Assembly: GCF_025979885.1 (NCBI RefSeq)
Contig: NZ_CP110139.1
Span: 3,430,001-3,494,000, forward strand
Reading direction: 5' to 3'
From: Hymenobacter sp. YIM 151500-1
Lineage (GTDB): Bacteria > Bacteroidota > Bacteroidia > Cytophagales > Hymenobacteraceae
DNA: 64,000 nucleotides
In this document: positions 27,969-36,210 of the stretch, piece by piece
Layout of the letters: the number at the start of each line of letters is the position of its first letter
Numbering within the stretch: position 1 is the first letter of the stretch
Translations under genes and position numbers: made by a program
Notes under the pieces: generated by a model
Database searches by the model: none
Seen by the model: the letters and a program-made list of their open reading frames with translations, nothing else
Told to the model about the DNA's origin: nothing

Positions 27969-28634
27969 TTATACTTCAAACTGCTGGCCGCGCAGGTACA
28001 TGGTTTTCAGCAGGGGGCACACTTTGTAGCGTTCCTCGTGGGTGTCTTGGTACAGGCATTCGAGGGTTTCGTAGACGCGGGCCAGGCCGATGGCGTTGGC
28101 CCACTCGAAGGGTCCGTGCGGGTAGTTGGTGCCCAGCTTCATGCCCAGGTCAATGTCGCGGACCGAGGCCGTGCCTTCCTGCAAGGTGTAGCAGGCTTCG
28201 TTGATAATCATGCAGATGATACGGGGCGTTACCAGGCCCACGCGGTCCTGCACCGTGCGGAACTCCGTGCCCAGCGCGGCGCACACTTCGGCCAGCTTAT
28301 CGGCATCAGCAGCGTACAGCAGACTAGTTTCCAGCAATCTTCGGTCGATGAGCGTAGGCAGGCCGCAGAAGCCGAATACGGGACCCAGCGGCGGCTTTTC
28401 TTCATGGAAAAGCTGGGCCAGGCTGCGGGCCGTAGTGTCGTAGAAAACGGGCTGCCGGAGCTGCTCGTAGTGCAGCTCCGGCCAGGAGCGCAGGTCGAAG
28501 GCTACATCGGCGGCGCCAAGGCGGGCGTGTAGGTCGGGGGCCGCAGCGGGGCAGAAGTCGTAGGTGTGCGCCGGGCCGAATTTGCGGCGCAGCTCGGCCT
28601 CTACGGGCAGGCCTTCGACGATGAACAGGTGCAT
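27969..28634 (-). CDS. 3-hydroxyacyl-CoA dehydrogenase C-terminal domain protein
   Basis: A 221-aa protein. The second half (~118-215, RVGLVTPRIICMIINEACYTLQEGTASVRDIDLGMK in part, then GTNYPHGPFEWA and the TLECLYQDTHEERYKVCPLLKTM region) matches the helical C-terminal domain of 3-hydroxyacyl-CoA dehydrogenases (PF00725). The first ~100 residues lack the GxGxxG Rossmann motif, so NAD binding is doubtful. It could be a regulatory or divergent enzyme; annotations usually just say 3-hydroxybutyryl-CoA dehydrogenase. It has its own consensus -7 box and is convergent with glmS. Confidence 0.8.
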   Translation of the reverse strand: MHLFIVEGLPVEAELRRKFGPAHTYDFCPAAAPDLHARLGAADVAFDLRSWPELHYEQLRQPVFYDTTARSLAQLFHEEKPPLGPVFGFCGLPTLIDRRLLETSLLYAADADKLAEVCAALGTEFRTVQDRVGLVTPRIICMIINEACYTLQEGTASVRDIDLGMKLGTNYPHGPFEWANAIGLARVYETLECLYQDTHEERYKVCPLLKTMYLRGQQFEV

Positions 28635-28658
28635 GGATTTTTCGGCTTACTTTGGCTT

Positions 28659-28666
28659 CAAAGATA
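28659..28666 (-). promoter_or_regulatory. -7 promoter element of the HAD C-domain gene
   Basis: TATCTTTG on the minus strand, 24 bp upstream of the ATG at 28634. It lies in the 65-bp divergent gap with the RidA gene. Confidence 0.68.
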
Positions 28667-28699
28667 GATTCCTCCTGTACAATCCTGCCGGTTCCGCTC

Positions 28700-29089
28700 A
28701 TGGCACACTCCATCGTTTACTCCAACCACGCTCCCGCGCCCATTGGGCCCTATAGCCAAGCCATTCAGGCCGGCAACACCGTGTACGTATCGGGCCAGAT
28801 TGCCCTGGATGCCCAAACCGGCCAGCTCGTGGGCAACGGCGACGTAGCCCAGGAAACGCATCAGGTAATGCGCAACCTGGAAGCCGTATTGCAAGCCGCC
28901 GGCTGCACCCTGCGCGACGTGGTGAAGTGCAGCATCTTCGTCAAAGACCTCGGCAACTTCGGCCTCATCAATGAAATTTACGGCAGCTACTTCAGCGCCG
29001 ACTACGCCCCCGCCCGCGAAACCGTGGAAGTCAGCCGCCTGCCGAAAGATGTGCAGGTAGAAATTTCCTGCGTAGCCGTGAAGGCATAA
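28700..29089 (+). CDS. RidA-family enamine/imine deaminase
   Basis: A 129-aa protein of the RidA/YjgF/UK114 family, which hydrolyses reactive 2-aminoacrylate-type enamines and protects PLP enzymes. It has APAPIGPYSQAIQAG, VSGQIALDAQTG, VKCSIFVKDLGNF and YAPARETVEVSRLPKDVQVEISCVA; the Arg in the PARETVEV block is the usual catalytic or substrate-binding Arg. I use the Met at 28700 (MAHSIVYSNHAPAP); an upstream in-frame ATG at 28652 would add 16 unrelated residues that cross the opposite gene's promoter. Confidence 0.94.
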   Translation: MAHSIVYSNHAPAPIGPYSQAIQAGNTVYVSGQIALDAQTGQLVGNGDVAQETHQVMRNLEAVLQAAGCTLRDVVKCSIFVKDLGNFGLINEIYGSYFSADYAPARETVEVSRLPKDVQVEISCVAVKA

Positions 29090-29148
29090 GCTCGCCTGTC
29101 ATTCCGAGCAGAGCGAGGAATCTGGCGTGCTGACATTGCAATGGTATT

Positions 29149-29241
29149 GTCATGCTGAGCGGAGCCGAAGCCTCTCTACCTCTGGCTAACCAATGCCATT
29201 GCAACGAAGCGGGAGAGATGCTTCGGCAAGCTCAGCATGAC
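29149..29241. repeat. inverted repeat, CATGCTGAGC / GCTCAGCATG family
   Basis: GTCATGCTGAGC ... GAAGC and GATGCTTCGGCAAGCTCAGCATGAC form the arms; the interior has ACGAAGCGGGAGAGATGC. A short TCATTCCGAGC ... GAGGAATCT hairpin precedes it at 29099-29122. This is the core family also found inside the composite repeats at 30079-30270, 38049-38360, 45950-46100 and 48370-48615. Confidence 0.82.
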
Positions 29242-29274
29242 GGTTTACTCACCATTCACCTCATCACCTTTCTC

Positions 29275-29469
29275 ATGAGAGAAATAGGCATTTTCTTGTT
29301 GCTGGCGGGCCTGATAGCCATGGTAGCGCCGTTTCTGCTGCCCAGCAACTTTCGGTTTCCGCTGCTGGACTGGATGAACAACTGGGGGCCTACGGCGGCG
29401 TGGCTGATCAAAGGCGGCATTTCGCTGCTGGGCTTGGCGCTGTGGCTGCGCTACCGAAGCCGCGACTGA
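29275..29469 (+). CDS. small two-helix membrane protein (DUF2905-like size)
   Basis: A 64-aa protein, MREIGIFLLLAGLIAMVAPF onward, with two membrane helices (~4-22 and ~42-58), a short Pro-rich loop between them (LPSNFRFPLLDW), and a basic end (RYRSRD). Size and layout recall the DUF2905 family (hairpin membrane proteins), which I state as a weak resemblance. An in-frame ATG at 29152 would put repeat sequence into the protein, so I reject it. The stop overlaps the start of the next gene (TGATG), implying translational coupling. Confidence 0.78.
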   Translation: MREIGIFLLLAGLIAMVAPFLLPSNFRFPLLDWMNNWGPTAAWLIKGGISLLGLALWLRYRSRD

Positions 29470-30086
29470 TGCCGCGCTCAACTGCGCGCAAAGCGGCTAA
29501 GCCCCTGCGCAAACCCGATTATTTCCCGCCCGAAAATGTTCTGCACCGTACGCTGCCGGCAGAGCTGGCCCGGCAGCGGGAGTTTGAGGAATATCATTTC
29601 GTAGGCTTCGACTGGAGCCAAGCTGACTTGTCGGGGTGGCGGTTCAGCGAGTGTCTGTTTGAGAACTGCAACCTGGCGGGGGCCACCATTACCAACACGG
29701 CGCTTCAGAACGTGGCCTTTGCGGGCTGCAAGCTGCTGGGGCTGCCGTTTCAGCGGTGCCGGGAGCTGCTATTTGCCGTGCACTTCGACCAGTGCCAGCT
29801 CGATTACGCCTCCTTCGCCGGCCGGGCGCTGCCACACACCCGCTTCGTGGGCTGCTCCTTGCAGGAAGCCGACTTCACCCAAGCCGACCTAACCGGCACC
29901 GTGTTCCAAGACTGCCTACTACGCCGGGCTGTGTTTCAGCAAACCACGCTCGTAGAAGCCGACTTCAGCACGGCGCAGGAAGTGGAGCTGGACCCAACGG
30001 CCAACAACCTGAAACACGCCCGGTTTTCCTTACACAGCCTGCCCGGCCTGCTCACCCAGTACGGGTTGGTGATTGTGGATGAGTAA
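29469..30086 (+). CDS. pentapeptide-repeat protein
   Basis: A 205-aa protein. After a basic N-terminus (MPRSTARKAAKPLRKPDYF) come tandem A(D/N)LxX-type pentapeptides from ~55 to ~175 (e.g. WSQADLSGWRFSECLFENCN, EADFTQADLTGTVFQDCLL), predicted to fold as a right-handed quadrilateral beta-helix. Some relatives (Qnr, MfpA) bind gyrase, but most have unknown roles, and I cannot assign one. The start overlaps the stop of the upstream small membrane gene by 1 nt. Its own TAA stop is inside the arm of the following composite repeat. Confidence 0.88.
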   Translation: MPRSTARKAAKPLRKPDYFPPENVLHRTLPAELARQREFEEYHFVGFDWSQADLSGWRFSECLFENCNLAGATITNTALQNVAFAGCKLLGLPFQRCRELLFAVHFDQCQLDYASFAGRALPHTRFVGCSLQEADFTQADLTGTVFQDCLLRRAVFQQTTLVEADFSTAQEVELDPTANNLKHARFSLHSLPGLLTQYGLVIVDE

Positions 30087-30270
30087 ATGAGGGAATAAGC
30101 GAGTGAAAGTAGCAGCCCGTCCTGCTCCGTCTGGCGTCCGCTTGCCGAAGCATCTCTACCGCTTCGTTGCAATCGTCAGAAATTATCCCCAGTAGAGATG
30201 CTTCGACTGCGCTCAGCATGACGGGCTGCTACTCTCACCCCTTCATTCCCTCATCTACTCATTCACTCAT
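30079..30270. repeat. composite nested inverted repeat before gltX
   Basis: Outer arms are locus-specific tokens (GATGAGTAAATGAGGGAATA / complement TATTCCCTCATCTACTCATT-like). Inside is a perfect 14-bp pair AGTAGCAGCCCGTC / GACGGGCTGCTACT (30108-30121, 30220-30233). Innermost is the CGAAGCATCTCTAC / GTAGAGATGCTTCG core. The pentapeptide gene's stop is in the left outer arm, and the right arm ends 9 bp before the gltX -7 box. Confidence 0.85.
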
Positions 30271-30279
30271 TGGATATCG

Positions 30280-30287
30280 TACCTTTG
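30280..30287 (+). promoter_or_regulatory. -7 promoter element of gltX
   Basis: TACCTTTG, matching TAnnTTTG, 44 bp upstream of the gltX ATG and just after the composite repeat. Confidence 0.7.
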
Positions 30288-30331
30288 CGGCGCGTTTCGG
30301 GACCTGAGCCGGGCGTGTATTAGCTGTTTGT

Positions 30332-31882
30332 ATGGAAAGAGAAGTACGGGTGCGGTTTGCGCCCAGCCCCACGGGGCCGCTGCACATTGGCGGGGTGCGC
30401 ACTGCGCTGTATAACTACCTGCTGGCCCGCAAGATGGGTGGCAAGATGCTGCTGCGCATTGAGGATACCGATCAGAACCGCTTTGTGCCGGGCGCCGAGC
30501 AGTACATCATGGACTCGCTGCGCTGGTGCGGCATCGAGATTGACGAAGGACCCGAGCAGGGCGGCCCCCACGCCCCCTACCGGCAGAGCGAGCGGAAGCC
30601 CATGTACCGGCAGTATGCCCAGCAGCTGCTCGACAGCGGCCACGCCTACTACGCCTTCGACACGCCCGAGGAGCTGGATGCCATGCGCGCCCGCCTCACG
30701 GCCGCCAAAGTGCCCAACCCCCAGTACAACAGCATCACGCGCACCCAAATGCGCAATTCCCTGACCCTGCCGGCCGAGGAAGTGCAGCAGTTGCTCGACT
30801 CGGGCGCCCCGTACGTGATTCGCCTAAAGGTGCCCCGTAAGGAAGAGGTGCGCTTCAACGACCTGATCCGGGGCTGGGTGGTGGTGCACTCGTCGAGCAT
30901 CGACGACAAGGTGCTGATGAAGTCGGACGGGATGCCGACCTACCACCTGGCCAACATCGTGGACGACCACCTGATGGAGATTACCCACGTGATTCGGGGC
31001 GAAGAGTGGCTGCCCTCGGCACCCCTGCACGTGCTCTTGTACCGCTACCTGGGCTGGGAAAGCACCATGCCGCAGTTTGCCCACCTGCCCCTGCTGCTCA
31101 AGCCCGACGGCACGGGCAAGCTGAGCAAGCGCGACGGCGACCGGCTGGGCTTCCCGGTATTTCCATTGGAGTGGCACGGCCAGGACGCCGAAACCGGTGA
31201 GCCCACCGTGAGCAGCGGCTACCGCGAATCGGGCTACCTGCCCGAGGCGTTTATCAATTTCCTGGCCTTTCTGGGCTGGAACCCTGGCACCCAGCAGGAG
31301 CTGTTTACGATGCCGGAGCTGGTAGAAGCCTTCTCGATTGAGCGCGTAAGTAAGTCGCCGGCCCGCTTCGACCAGAACAAGGTGCGCTGGTATAACGAGC
31401 AATACCTGCGCGCCAAGCCCGACGCTGAGCTGGCCCAGTATCTTACGGAAAGCCTGCGCGAGCAGGGCCTGGAGGTACCCGCCGATAAAGCTGAGCAGAT
31501 TGCGGCCCTGGTAAAAGAGCGTGCTACCTTCCCCGCCGACCTGGCCCGCGAGGCCCAGCTGTTCTTCCAGCGCCCCACCGCCTACGACGAGCAAGTAATC
31601 AGCAAAAAGTGGAACGCCCAGGTGGCCGGCGCCCTCGCCCAGTTTGCCCAGGAGCTGCCCGCCGCCCTCGACGCCAGCCCCGACGGCATCAAAGCCCTGC
31701 TCACGCAAGTGCTCGATGCCCAGGGCATCAAAATCGGGCAGGTGCTCCAGGCCCTGCGCGTGGCCGTAACCGGCGCCGCCGCCGGCCCCGACCTCATGCA
31801 CATCATGAGCATTCTGGGCCCGCAGGAAACCGCCGAGCGGATTGAAGCTGCGGTGGCGGCCCTGCCGGCTAGTGTGGCCTAA
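30332..31882 (+). CDS. gltX: glutamate--tRNA ligase
   Basis: A 516-aa class I aminoacyl-tRNA synthetase. HIGH motif PSPTGPLHIGGVRTAL (~9-24), LRIEDTDQNR, substrate region EEWLPSAPLHVLLYRYLGW, KMSKS version GKLSKRDGDRLGFPV (~255), then the helical anticodon-binding domain from ~340. The length is typical for Bacteroidota. It could be discriminating or non-discriminating; glutamine handling genes are outside the window. Own promoter and terminator. Confidence 0.97.
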   Translation: MEREVRVRFAPSPTGPLHIGGVRTALYNYLLARKMGGKMLLRIEDTDQNRFVPGAEQYIMDSLRWCGIEIDEGPEQGGPHAPYRQSERKPMYRQYAQQLLDSGHAYYAFDTPEELDAMRARLTAAKVPNPQYNSITRTQMRNSLTLPAEEVQQLLDSGAPYVIRLKVPRKEEVRFNDLIRGWVVVHSSSIDDKVLMKSDGMPTYHLANIVDDHLMEITHVIRGEEWLPSAPLHVLLYRYLGWESTMPQFAHLPLLLKPDGTGKLSKRDGDRLGFPVFPLEWHGQDAETGEPTVSSGYRESGYLPEAFINFLAFLGWNPGTQQELFTMPELVEAFSIERVSKSPARFDQNKVRWYNEQYLRAKPDAELAQYLTESLREQGLEVPADKAEQIAALVKERATFPADLAREAQLFFQRPTAYDEQVISKKWNAQVAGALAQFAQELPAALDASPDGIKALLTQVLDAQGIKIGQVLQALRVAVTGAAAGPDLMHIMSILGPQETAERIEAAVAALPASVA

Positions 31883-31947
31883 GCTTCAGCTTGGGCCGGA
31901 CTTTGACCTTCGGCTGAGCCGGCACTAGCCAGAATTCAAATCAAATG

Positions 31948-31986
31948 AGAACCCGCTCGACACGCACCGAGCGGGTTCTTGCTTTT
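31948..31986 (+). terminator. gltX terminator
   Basis: AGAACCCGCTCG / CGAGCGGGTTCT, loop ACACGCAC, followed by TGCTTTTTG. Confidence 0.87.
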
Positions 31987-32103
31987 TGTCAGGGCAGCTG
32001 GCGGTTTGCCCTAACCGCGGCCGAGCTGCTTCGTACTAGCTTATTCCAAAGCAGCTTACCGCAAACCGCTGCCCGTTGCATCCCGATTTTAGCGCTTAGC
32101 ACC

Positions 32104-32469
32104 ATGGCCAAGAAACCCGTCAGCCCGAAAAAGAAAAAGAACGACCCCGACAAGAAAGCCCGCGTGCACAAAGAGCTGGAGGGCTTTGAAATCAAGGTGA
32201 ACCCGCTGGGTGAAATCACCTCCAACTACAGCATCGAGGACATCAATCAGTTTCTGAACCGCCACGTGCGCGACAAAAAGCTGGTGAACCGCGACGGGCA
32301 GTTTGGCGAAAAAGACGAGGAGGAGGACCTGCCGCTGGAAGAAGACGTGCAGGAGCCCGAAGAGTCGGATGAGGACTTTATGCGCCGCACCAGCAAGGAG
32401 GCCAAGAAAAAAGGCCCCAAAGCCAGCGCCGACGACGACCTGGAGGCCTTGCCTTCCAGCGAAGAGTAA
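32104..32469 (+). CDS. conserved small charged hypothetical protein
   Basis: A 121-aa protein. Lys-rich start (MAKKPVSPKKKKNDPDKKAR), then a conserved core (VHKELEGFEIKVNPLGEITSNYSIEDINQFLNRHV), then a very acidic tail (EEDLPLEEDVQEPEESDEDF) ending with a mixed-charge segment. The core block is shared by small Bacteroidota proteins of unknown function. There is no signal or membrane segment. An upstream in-frame ATG at 31945 falls in the gltX terminator and is rejected. The strongly bipolar charge suggests interaction with nucleic acid or a basic partner, but this is inference. Confidence 0.8.
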   Translation: MAKKPVSPKKKKNDPDKKARVHKELEGFEIKVNPLGEITSNYSIEDINQFLNRHVRDKKLVNRDGQFGEKDEEEDLPLEEDVQEPEESDEDFMRRTSKEAKKKGPKASADDDLEALPSSEE

Positions 32470-32559
32470 CCTTGCCTCCTTGCGAGTAGGTCCACTACCT
32501 CGCGCAGTAAACGGCCCCAATCCGTTTTTTTGTCAAGTTGCCCGAATGACTTATCCCTG

Positions 32560-32589
32560 CCCCTGATGTCTAGTGATGTCAGGGGTTTT
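32560..32589 (+). terminator. hairpin terminator
   Basis: CCCCTGA ... TCAGGGG followed by TTTTCT, ~90 bp after the small charged protein gene. The rest of the 310-bp gap up to 32780 holds no recognised gene; it should contain the AIM24-like gene's promoter. Confidence 0.68.
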
Positions 32590-32780
32590 CTGTGTAATGA
32601 GAATGGGCATTTGCTCTCTTTTATTGGCGAGACAAAGGTGCACAGGGCGCGCAACTGTGAGAGTTATAGCTTATTGCGCCTGAAAAGAACGGATTGCCGG
32701 GCCTCTGCTTTGCAATGGCACGCGACTCCACAGGGCAAATCACTATACTTGACTCCGTATTCACCTTTCGCCTTTTCCTT

Positions 32781-33560
32781 ATGCAGTCCCACGACGTTGA
32801 CTACAAGATTCTCGGCAATGATATTCAGGTGCTGGAAGTAGAGCTGGACCCCAACGAAACCGTTATTGCCGAGGCCGGCGCCATGGTGTACATGGACGAG
32901 GCCATAGCCTTTGAAACCAAGATGGGCGACGGCTCCGAGCCCGAGCAGGGCTTTATGGGCAAGCTGTTTTCGGCGGGCACGCGCCTGCTCACGGGCGAGT
33001 CGTTGTTTATGACGCACTTTACGCACCGCGGCGGCTACGGCAAGAGCCGGGTGGCGTTTTCGGCCCCCTACCCTGGTACCATCATTCCGCTGGATTTGCG
33101 TGAGCTGCCCCAAGGGCTCATCGTGCAGAAAGACGGCTTCTTGGCCGCCGCGCGGGGCACCAAAATCAGTATTCATTTCAACCAGAAGCTGGGCGCGGGC
33201 TTGTTTGCCGGCGAAGGATTCATCTTGCAGCGCCTCACCGGCGACGGCAAAGCGTTCATCCATGCGGGCGGCACCGTCATCGAAAAGCGCCTCAACAACG
33301 AGCTGCTGCGCGTAGACACGGGCTGCGTGGTAGCCTTCGAGCCGGGCATCGACTTCAGCATTGCGCGGGCCGGGGGCCTGAAGTCGATGATATTTGGGGG
33401 CGAAGGGCTGCTGCTGGCCACGCTGCGCGGCACGGGGCGCGTGTGGCTGCAATCCATGCCGGTGAAAAAGCTGATTCAGGCCCTGGCTCCCAACGGCGGC
33501 AATGCCCAGAAAGAAAGCGGCAGCATCCTGGGTGGCCTGGGCCGCGTGCTAGACCAGTAA
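32781..33560 (+). CDS. AIM24 / TIGR00266 family protein
   Basis: A 259-aa protein of the AIM24 family: all-beta, tandem-repeat fold with [65 protein letters not shown] block and [13 protein letters not shown] near the end. The bacterial members have no settled function; the yeast namesake is mitochondrial. I use Met 32781 ([12 protein letters not shown]), the family's usual start; the open frame extends 29 codons further upstream without similarity. Monocistronic with a strong terminator downstream. Confidence 0.88.
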   Translation: MQSHDVDYKILGNDIQVLEVELDPNETVIAEAGAMVYMDEAIAFETKMGDGSEPEQGFMGKLFSAGTRLLTGESLFMTHFTHRGGYGKSRVAFSAPYPGTIIPLDLRELPQGLIVQKDGFLAAARGTKISIHFNQKLGAGLFAGEGFILQRLTGDGKAFIHAGGTVIEKRLNNELLRVDTGCVVAFEPGIDFSIARAGGLKSMIFGGEGLLLATLRGTGRVWLQSMPVKKLIQALAPNGGNAQKESGSILGGLGRVLDQ

Positions 33561-33587
33561 TCAGCTGGCAACCCTATCCAAAAAAAT

Positions 33588-33630
33588 AAGTCCCGGCACC
33601 TCTGCACATGCGTGCAAGGTGCCGGGACTT
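33588..33630. terminator. bidirectional hairpin terminator
   Basis: AAGTCCCGGCACCT / AGGTGCCGGGACTT with a 15-nt loop and an A-run on the left. It lies between the rightward AIM24-like gene and a leftward small gene. Confidence 0.83.
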
Positions 33631-33669
33631 GTGGCGTATGCAGTAGGCTAAGCTAGGGCAGTCGGAGTG

Positions 33670-33849
33670 TTAGCTACCCAGATTGGCGGCAATAACCCCG
33701 AGACTGGCTAGCAGAATGAGCACCAGAAAACCCAGTACTCCGAGCGTAAACTTAACCGTACGCGCTGAGGGAGTGGCGCTGCCCGCAGACCGACGCCGCC
33801 GCCGGCGCTTTTCTTGAAATGGAGGAAGGGAAGTGGATGTTGTGGTCAT
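33670..33849 (-). CDS. small single-pass membrane protein with an Arg6 run
   Basis: A 59-residue frame read directly from the minus strand: ATG at 33849, TAA at 33670-33672. The protein starts MTTTSTSLPPFQEK, then has six consecutive Arg (residues 15-20), SAGSATPSARTVK, and a membrane helix (~34-55, FTLGVLGFLVLILLASLGVI) ending AANLGS. Positive-inside topology puts the Arg block in the cytoplasm. It is followed by a terminator hairpin and preceded by AT-rich sequence, as expected for a real gene. No family recognised. Confidence 0.62.
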   Translation of the reverse strand: MTTTSTSLPPFQEKRRRRRRSAGSATPSARTVKFTLGVLGFLVLILLASLGVIAANLGS

Positions 33850-34039
33850 AAAAGTGGGATTGGAAAAGAACGATTCGACTAATATATAGAACTATAAATT
33901 AAAAAAACAACAAGGACATTCGGCTTTTCCGTCCCACAGTGCCAGTCTTCACTATAAATCTTACCTTTTATGGCAGTCGGAGCCCGGATTCTTTGAAACA
34001 GGATTATTTCGTCACCTGCTTTTTTTGAAGGGCTATTTC

Positions 34040-34525
34040 TTACTCAGCCGTGGTGGTAGGAGTGGGTACCTGGTGACCATTCTGGTAGTACTCAGCGGGC
34101 AAGGAACGGCCATCGGGGGCGTAGCACTGCCACTCGCCAAACCAGAAAAAGCGCATCACCGTGGGCTCGGAACGGTACAGGGCCTGGCCGCGCTTGGAAA
34201 GCTGTCCGTTGGGGTGATAATACGCCAGCGTAACCTGCCCGGCCGGCCGCCGATGATACCGCTCGGTGCGCTCCAGCTGGCCGGTGGGTGAGTAGTAGCG
34301 CCACCGCCCCACGGTTCGTCCGTGGCGGTAGCGGCCCTGGTTGGCCAGGCGCTTTTCTTCCGTGTCGAAGTAGCCGCGCCAGGGGCCGTGGCGCTGGTCG
34401 CCGCTTCGGCCGTAGCGGTTGCGCGACCAGAAGCCCACGGGGCCGCGCTTCAGGCGGGCACAGGAGGAGCTGAGGCTGCCCGCAGCCAGGAGCAAGCCGA
34501 GCACGATACGGGGGTAGAGGAACAT
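34040..34525 (-). CDS. MORN/YwqK-like repeat lipoprotein
   Basis: A 161-aa lipoprotein; lipobox SLSSSC (Cys22). The rest holds MORN-type repeats of the YwqK kind: GPWRGYFDTEEKRLANQGRY, RWRYYSPTGQLERTERYH, LAYYHPNGQLSKRGQ and CYAPDGRSLPAEYYQNG. Homologues are sometimes labelled 'toxin-antitoxin system YwqK family antitoxin', but there is no toxin partner here and the lipobox argues for an envelope protein. It lies 48 bp downstream of the GH3 gene on the same strand, possibly co-transcribed. Function unknown. Confidence 0.82.
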   Translation of the reverse strand: MFLYPRIVLGLLLAAGSLSSSCARLKRGPVGFWSRNRYGRSGDQRHGPWRGYFDTEEKRLANQGRYRHGRTVGRWRYYSPTGQLERTERYHRRPAGQVTLAYYHPNGQLSKRGQALYRSEPTVMRFFWFGEWQCYAPDGRSLPAEYYQNGHQVPTPTTTAE

Positions 34526-34573
34526 ATAGCCACGCGGTACGTGAAACAGGATAAGCTGCCGGGCAAGATAAAA

Positions 34574-36190
34574 CTACTGCGCCACCTGAGCGAGCAGCTC
34601 GTCGAGCAGCTCCCGCGAATTGCTGAGGCGGGGTACTTTGTGCTGGCCGCCCAGCTTGCCGCGCCGGGCCAGCCACCGCTCAAACGTGCCGGCCGGCGCT
34701 ACCATCACCTGCGGGGGCGTGAGGGCTAGGTCGCGGTGGCGCTTGGCGTCGTAGTCGGAGTTGAGCTGGCGCAGGGTGTGGTCCAGCACCTGCGTGAAGT
34801 GGGCCGTATCCTGCGGGGGCTGGGTGAACTCAATCAGCCACTGGTGGCCACCGCGGGAAGCACCGTCGGTGGCGGCGAAGTAGATGGGTGCGGCCGTGTA
34901 GTCGCGCACGGTGGTACGGGTGGCGCGGCAGGCGGCGGCAATGGCCGCGTCGGCGTTTTCAACTACTACTTCCTCGCCGAAAGCATTCAGAAAGTGCTTG
35001 GTGCGGCCCGAAATGCGGATGCGGTACGGCCGAAGCGACGTGAACCGCACCGTGTCACCGATTTTGTAGCGCCACAGGCCTGCGTTGGTGCTGATGACGA
35101 CAGCATAGGTGCGGCCCAGCTCCACATCGGCCAGGCCCACGGCTTGGGGCTCGGGGACGTCCCACTGGTCGGCGGGCAGGAACTCGTAGTAGATGCCGTG
35201 GTTGAGCAGCAGCAGCAGGTCTTCGGAGTCGGGCTGGTCTTGCAGGGCCAAGTAGCCTTCGGAGGCGTTGTACACTTCCAGGTAGTGCATGTGCGGGCTC
35301 GGAATCAGCTGCTGGAAAAGCTCCCGGTACGGCCCAAAGGCCACGGCCCCGTGCAGAAACAGCCCTAGCCGCGGCCACACGTCCAGGATAGAGCTTGCAC
35401 CGGCCAGCTCCGTGACGCGGCGCAGCAGCACAATCATCCACGTAGGCACGCCGGCCAGCACGCGCACGTCCACTTGGAGCACGTGGCGGGCGATGCGCTC
35501 AATTTTTTCTTCCCACTCATCCAGCAAAGCCAGCTCCAGGGGCGGGGTGCGCACATACTCGGCCCAGGCCGGTAGGTTTTGCATGAGAATGGCCGACACG
35601 TCGCCGATGCGGGAGCCAGCCTCGTTGGGGCGGAAAGGGTTGGGGCCGTGCGTGCCGCCCAAGGACAAGGTTTTGCCGCTCAGAATGTTGACCTCGGGGT
35701 AGTAGAGCGTGGCCAGGGCCGTCATGTCGCGGCCGGCGCGGTAGTGACCCTCCTCCAGGGCTTCGCGGGTGACGGGGATGTACTTGCTGCGGGCGTTGGT
35801 GGTGCCGCTGCTCTTGGCAGACCACTCCACCCGCCCCGGCCAGAGCACATTGGCCTCGCCCCGCAGCACCCGCTCAATCTGCGGATACAGCTCCTCGTAC
35901 GAACTCACCGGCACCCGCTGCCCAAATTCCCGGACCGACATCCCATCCTCATACCCATACCGCCGGCCCCAATCCGTACCGCGGGCCGTGTGCAGCAGGC
36001 GGCGCAGGAGCTGCTGCTGCACCTCGTGGGGGTTGTCGCGGAAGTGGTTGATGCTGGCCAGCCGACGCTGCACAGCCCAGGTAAGAATCGCAGATTGTGC
36101 AGATTGAAGGAATTTCACAGATTCAAACAGGGCAGTACGGGCCGCTAAGGTGAGAAAAGCCAGAAGATGGTACGAGCCCTGGGGCAGCAT
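34574..36190 (-). CDS. GH3-family acyl-adenylating enzyme
   Basis: A 538-aa member of the GH3 / ANL adenylating superfamily. Seen: SAKSSGTTNARSKYIPVT (ATP-binding P-loop-like motif, ~110-127), LEVYNASEGYLALQ (second nucleotide motif), NAGLWRYKIGDTVRFTSLRPYRIRISGRTKHFLNAFGEE regions (given in part) and a C-terminal lid. Plant relatives join amino acids to jasmonate or auxin; bacterial substrates are unknown. The first ~35 residues look foreign: residues ~23-36 (ESVKFLQSAQSAI) are encoded by a 38-bp repeat also found at 36597. Family-like sequence resumes at ILTWAVQRRLASINHF. The annotated start is therefore uncertain; a GTG at the Val of AVQRR is an alternative. Confidence 0.85.
   Translation of the reverse strand: MLPQGSYHLLAFLTLAARTALFESVKFLQSAQSAILTWAVQRRLASINHFRDNPHEVQQQLLRRLLHTARGTDWGRRYGYEDGMSVREFGQRVPVSSYEELYPQIERVLRGEANVLWPGRVEWSAKSSGTTNARSKYIPVTREALEEGHYRAGRDMTALATLYYPEVNILSGKTLSLGGTHGPNPFRPNEAGSRIGDVSAILMQNLPAWAEYVRTPPLELALLDEWEEKIERIARHVLQVDVRVLAGVPTWMIVLLRRVTELAGASSILDVWPRLGLFLHGAVAFGPYRELFQQLIPSPHMHYLEVYNASEGYLALQDQPDSEDLLLLLNHGIYYEFLPADQWDVPEPQAVGLADVELGRTYAVVISTNAGLWRYKIGDTVRFTSLRPYRIRISGRTKHFLNAFGEEVVVENADAAIAAACRATRTTVRDYTAAPIYFAATDGASRGGHQWLIEFTQPPQDTAHFTQVLDHTLRQLNSDYDAKRHRDLALTPPQVMVAPAGTFERWLARRGKLGGQHKVPRLSNSRELLDELLAQVAQ
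36086..36123. repeat. 38-bp CAGATT repeat, copy A (inside the GH3 coding sequence)
   Basis: Starts AATCGCAGATTGTGCAGATT and ends ATTTCACAGATT, with a variable central hexamer (GAAGGA). Direct copy of 36597-36634, differing only in that hexamer. It lies within the 5' coding part of the GH3 gene. Confidence 0.85.
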
Positions 36191-36210
36191 TTGTTTTCCG
36201 CTGCTCCGCT

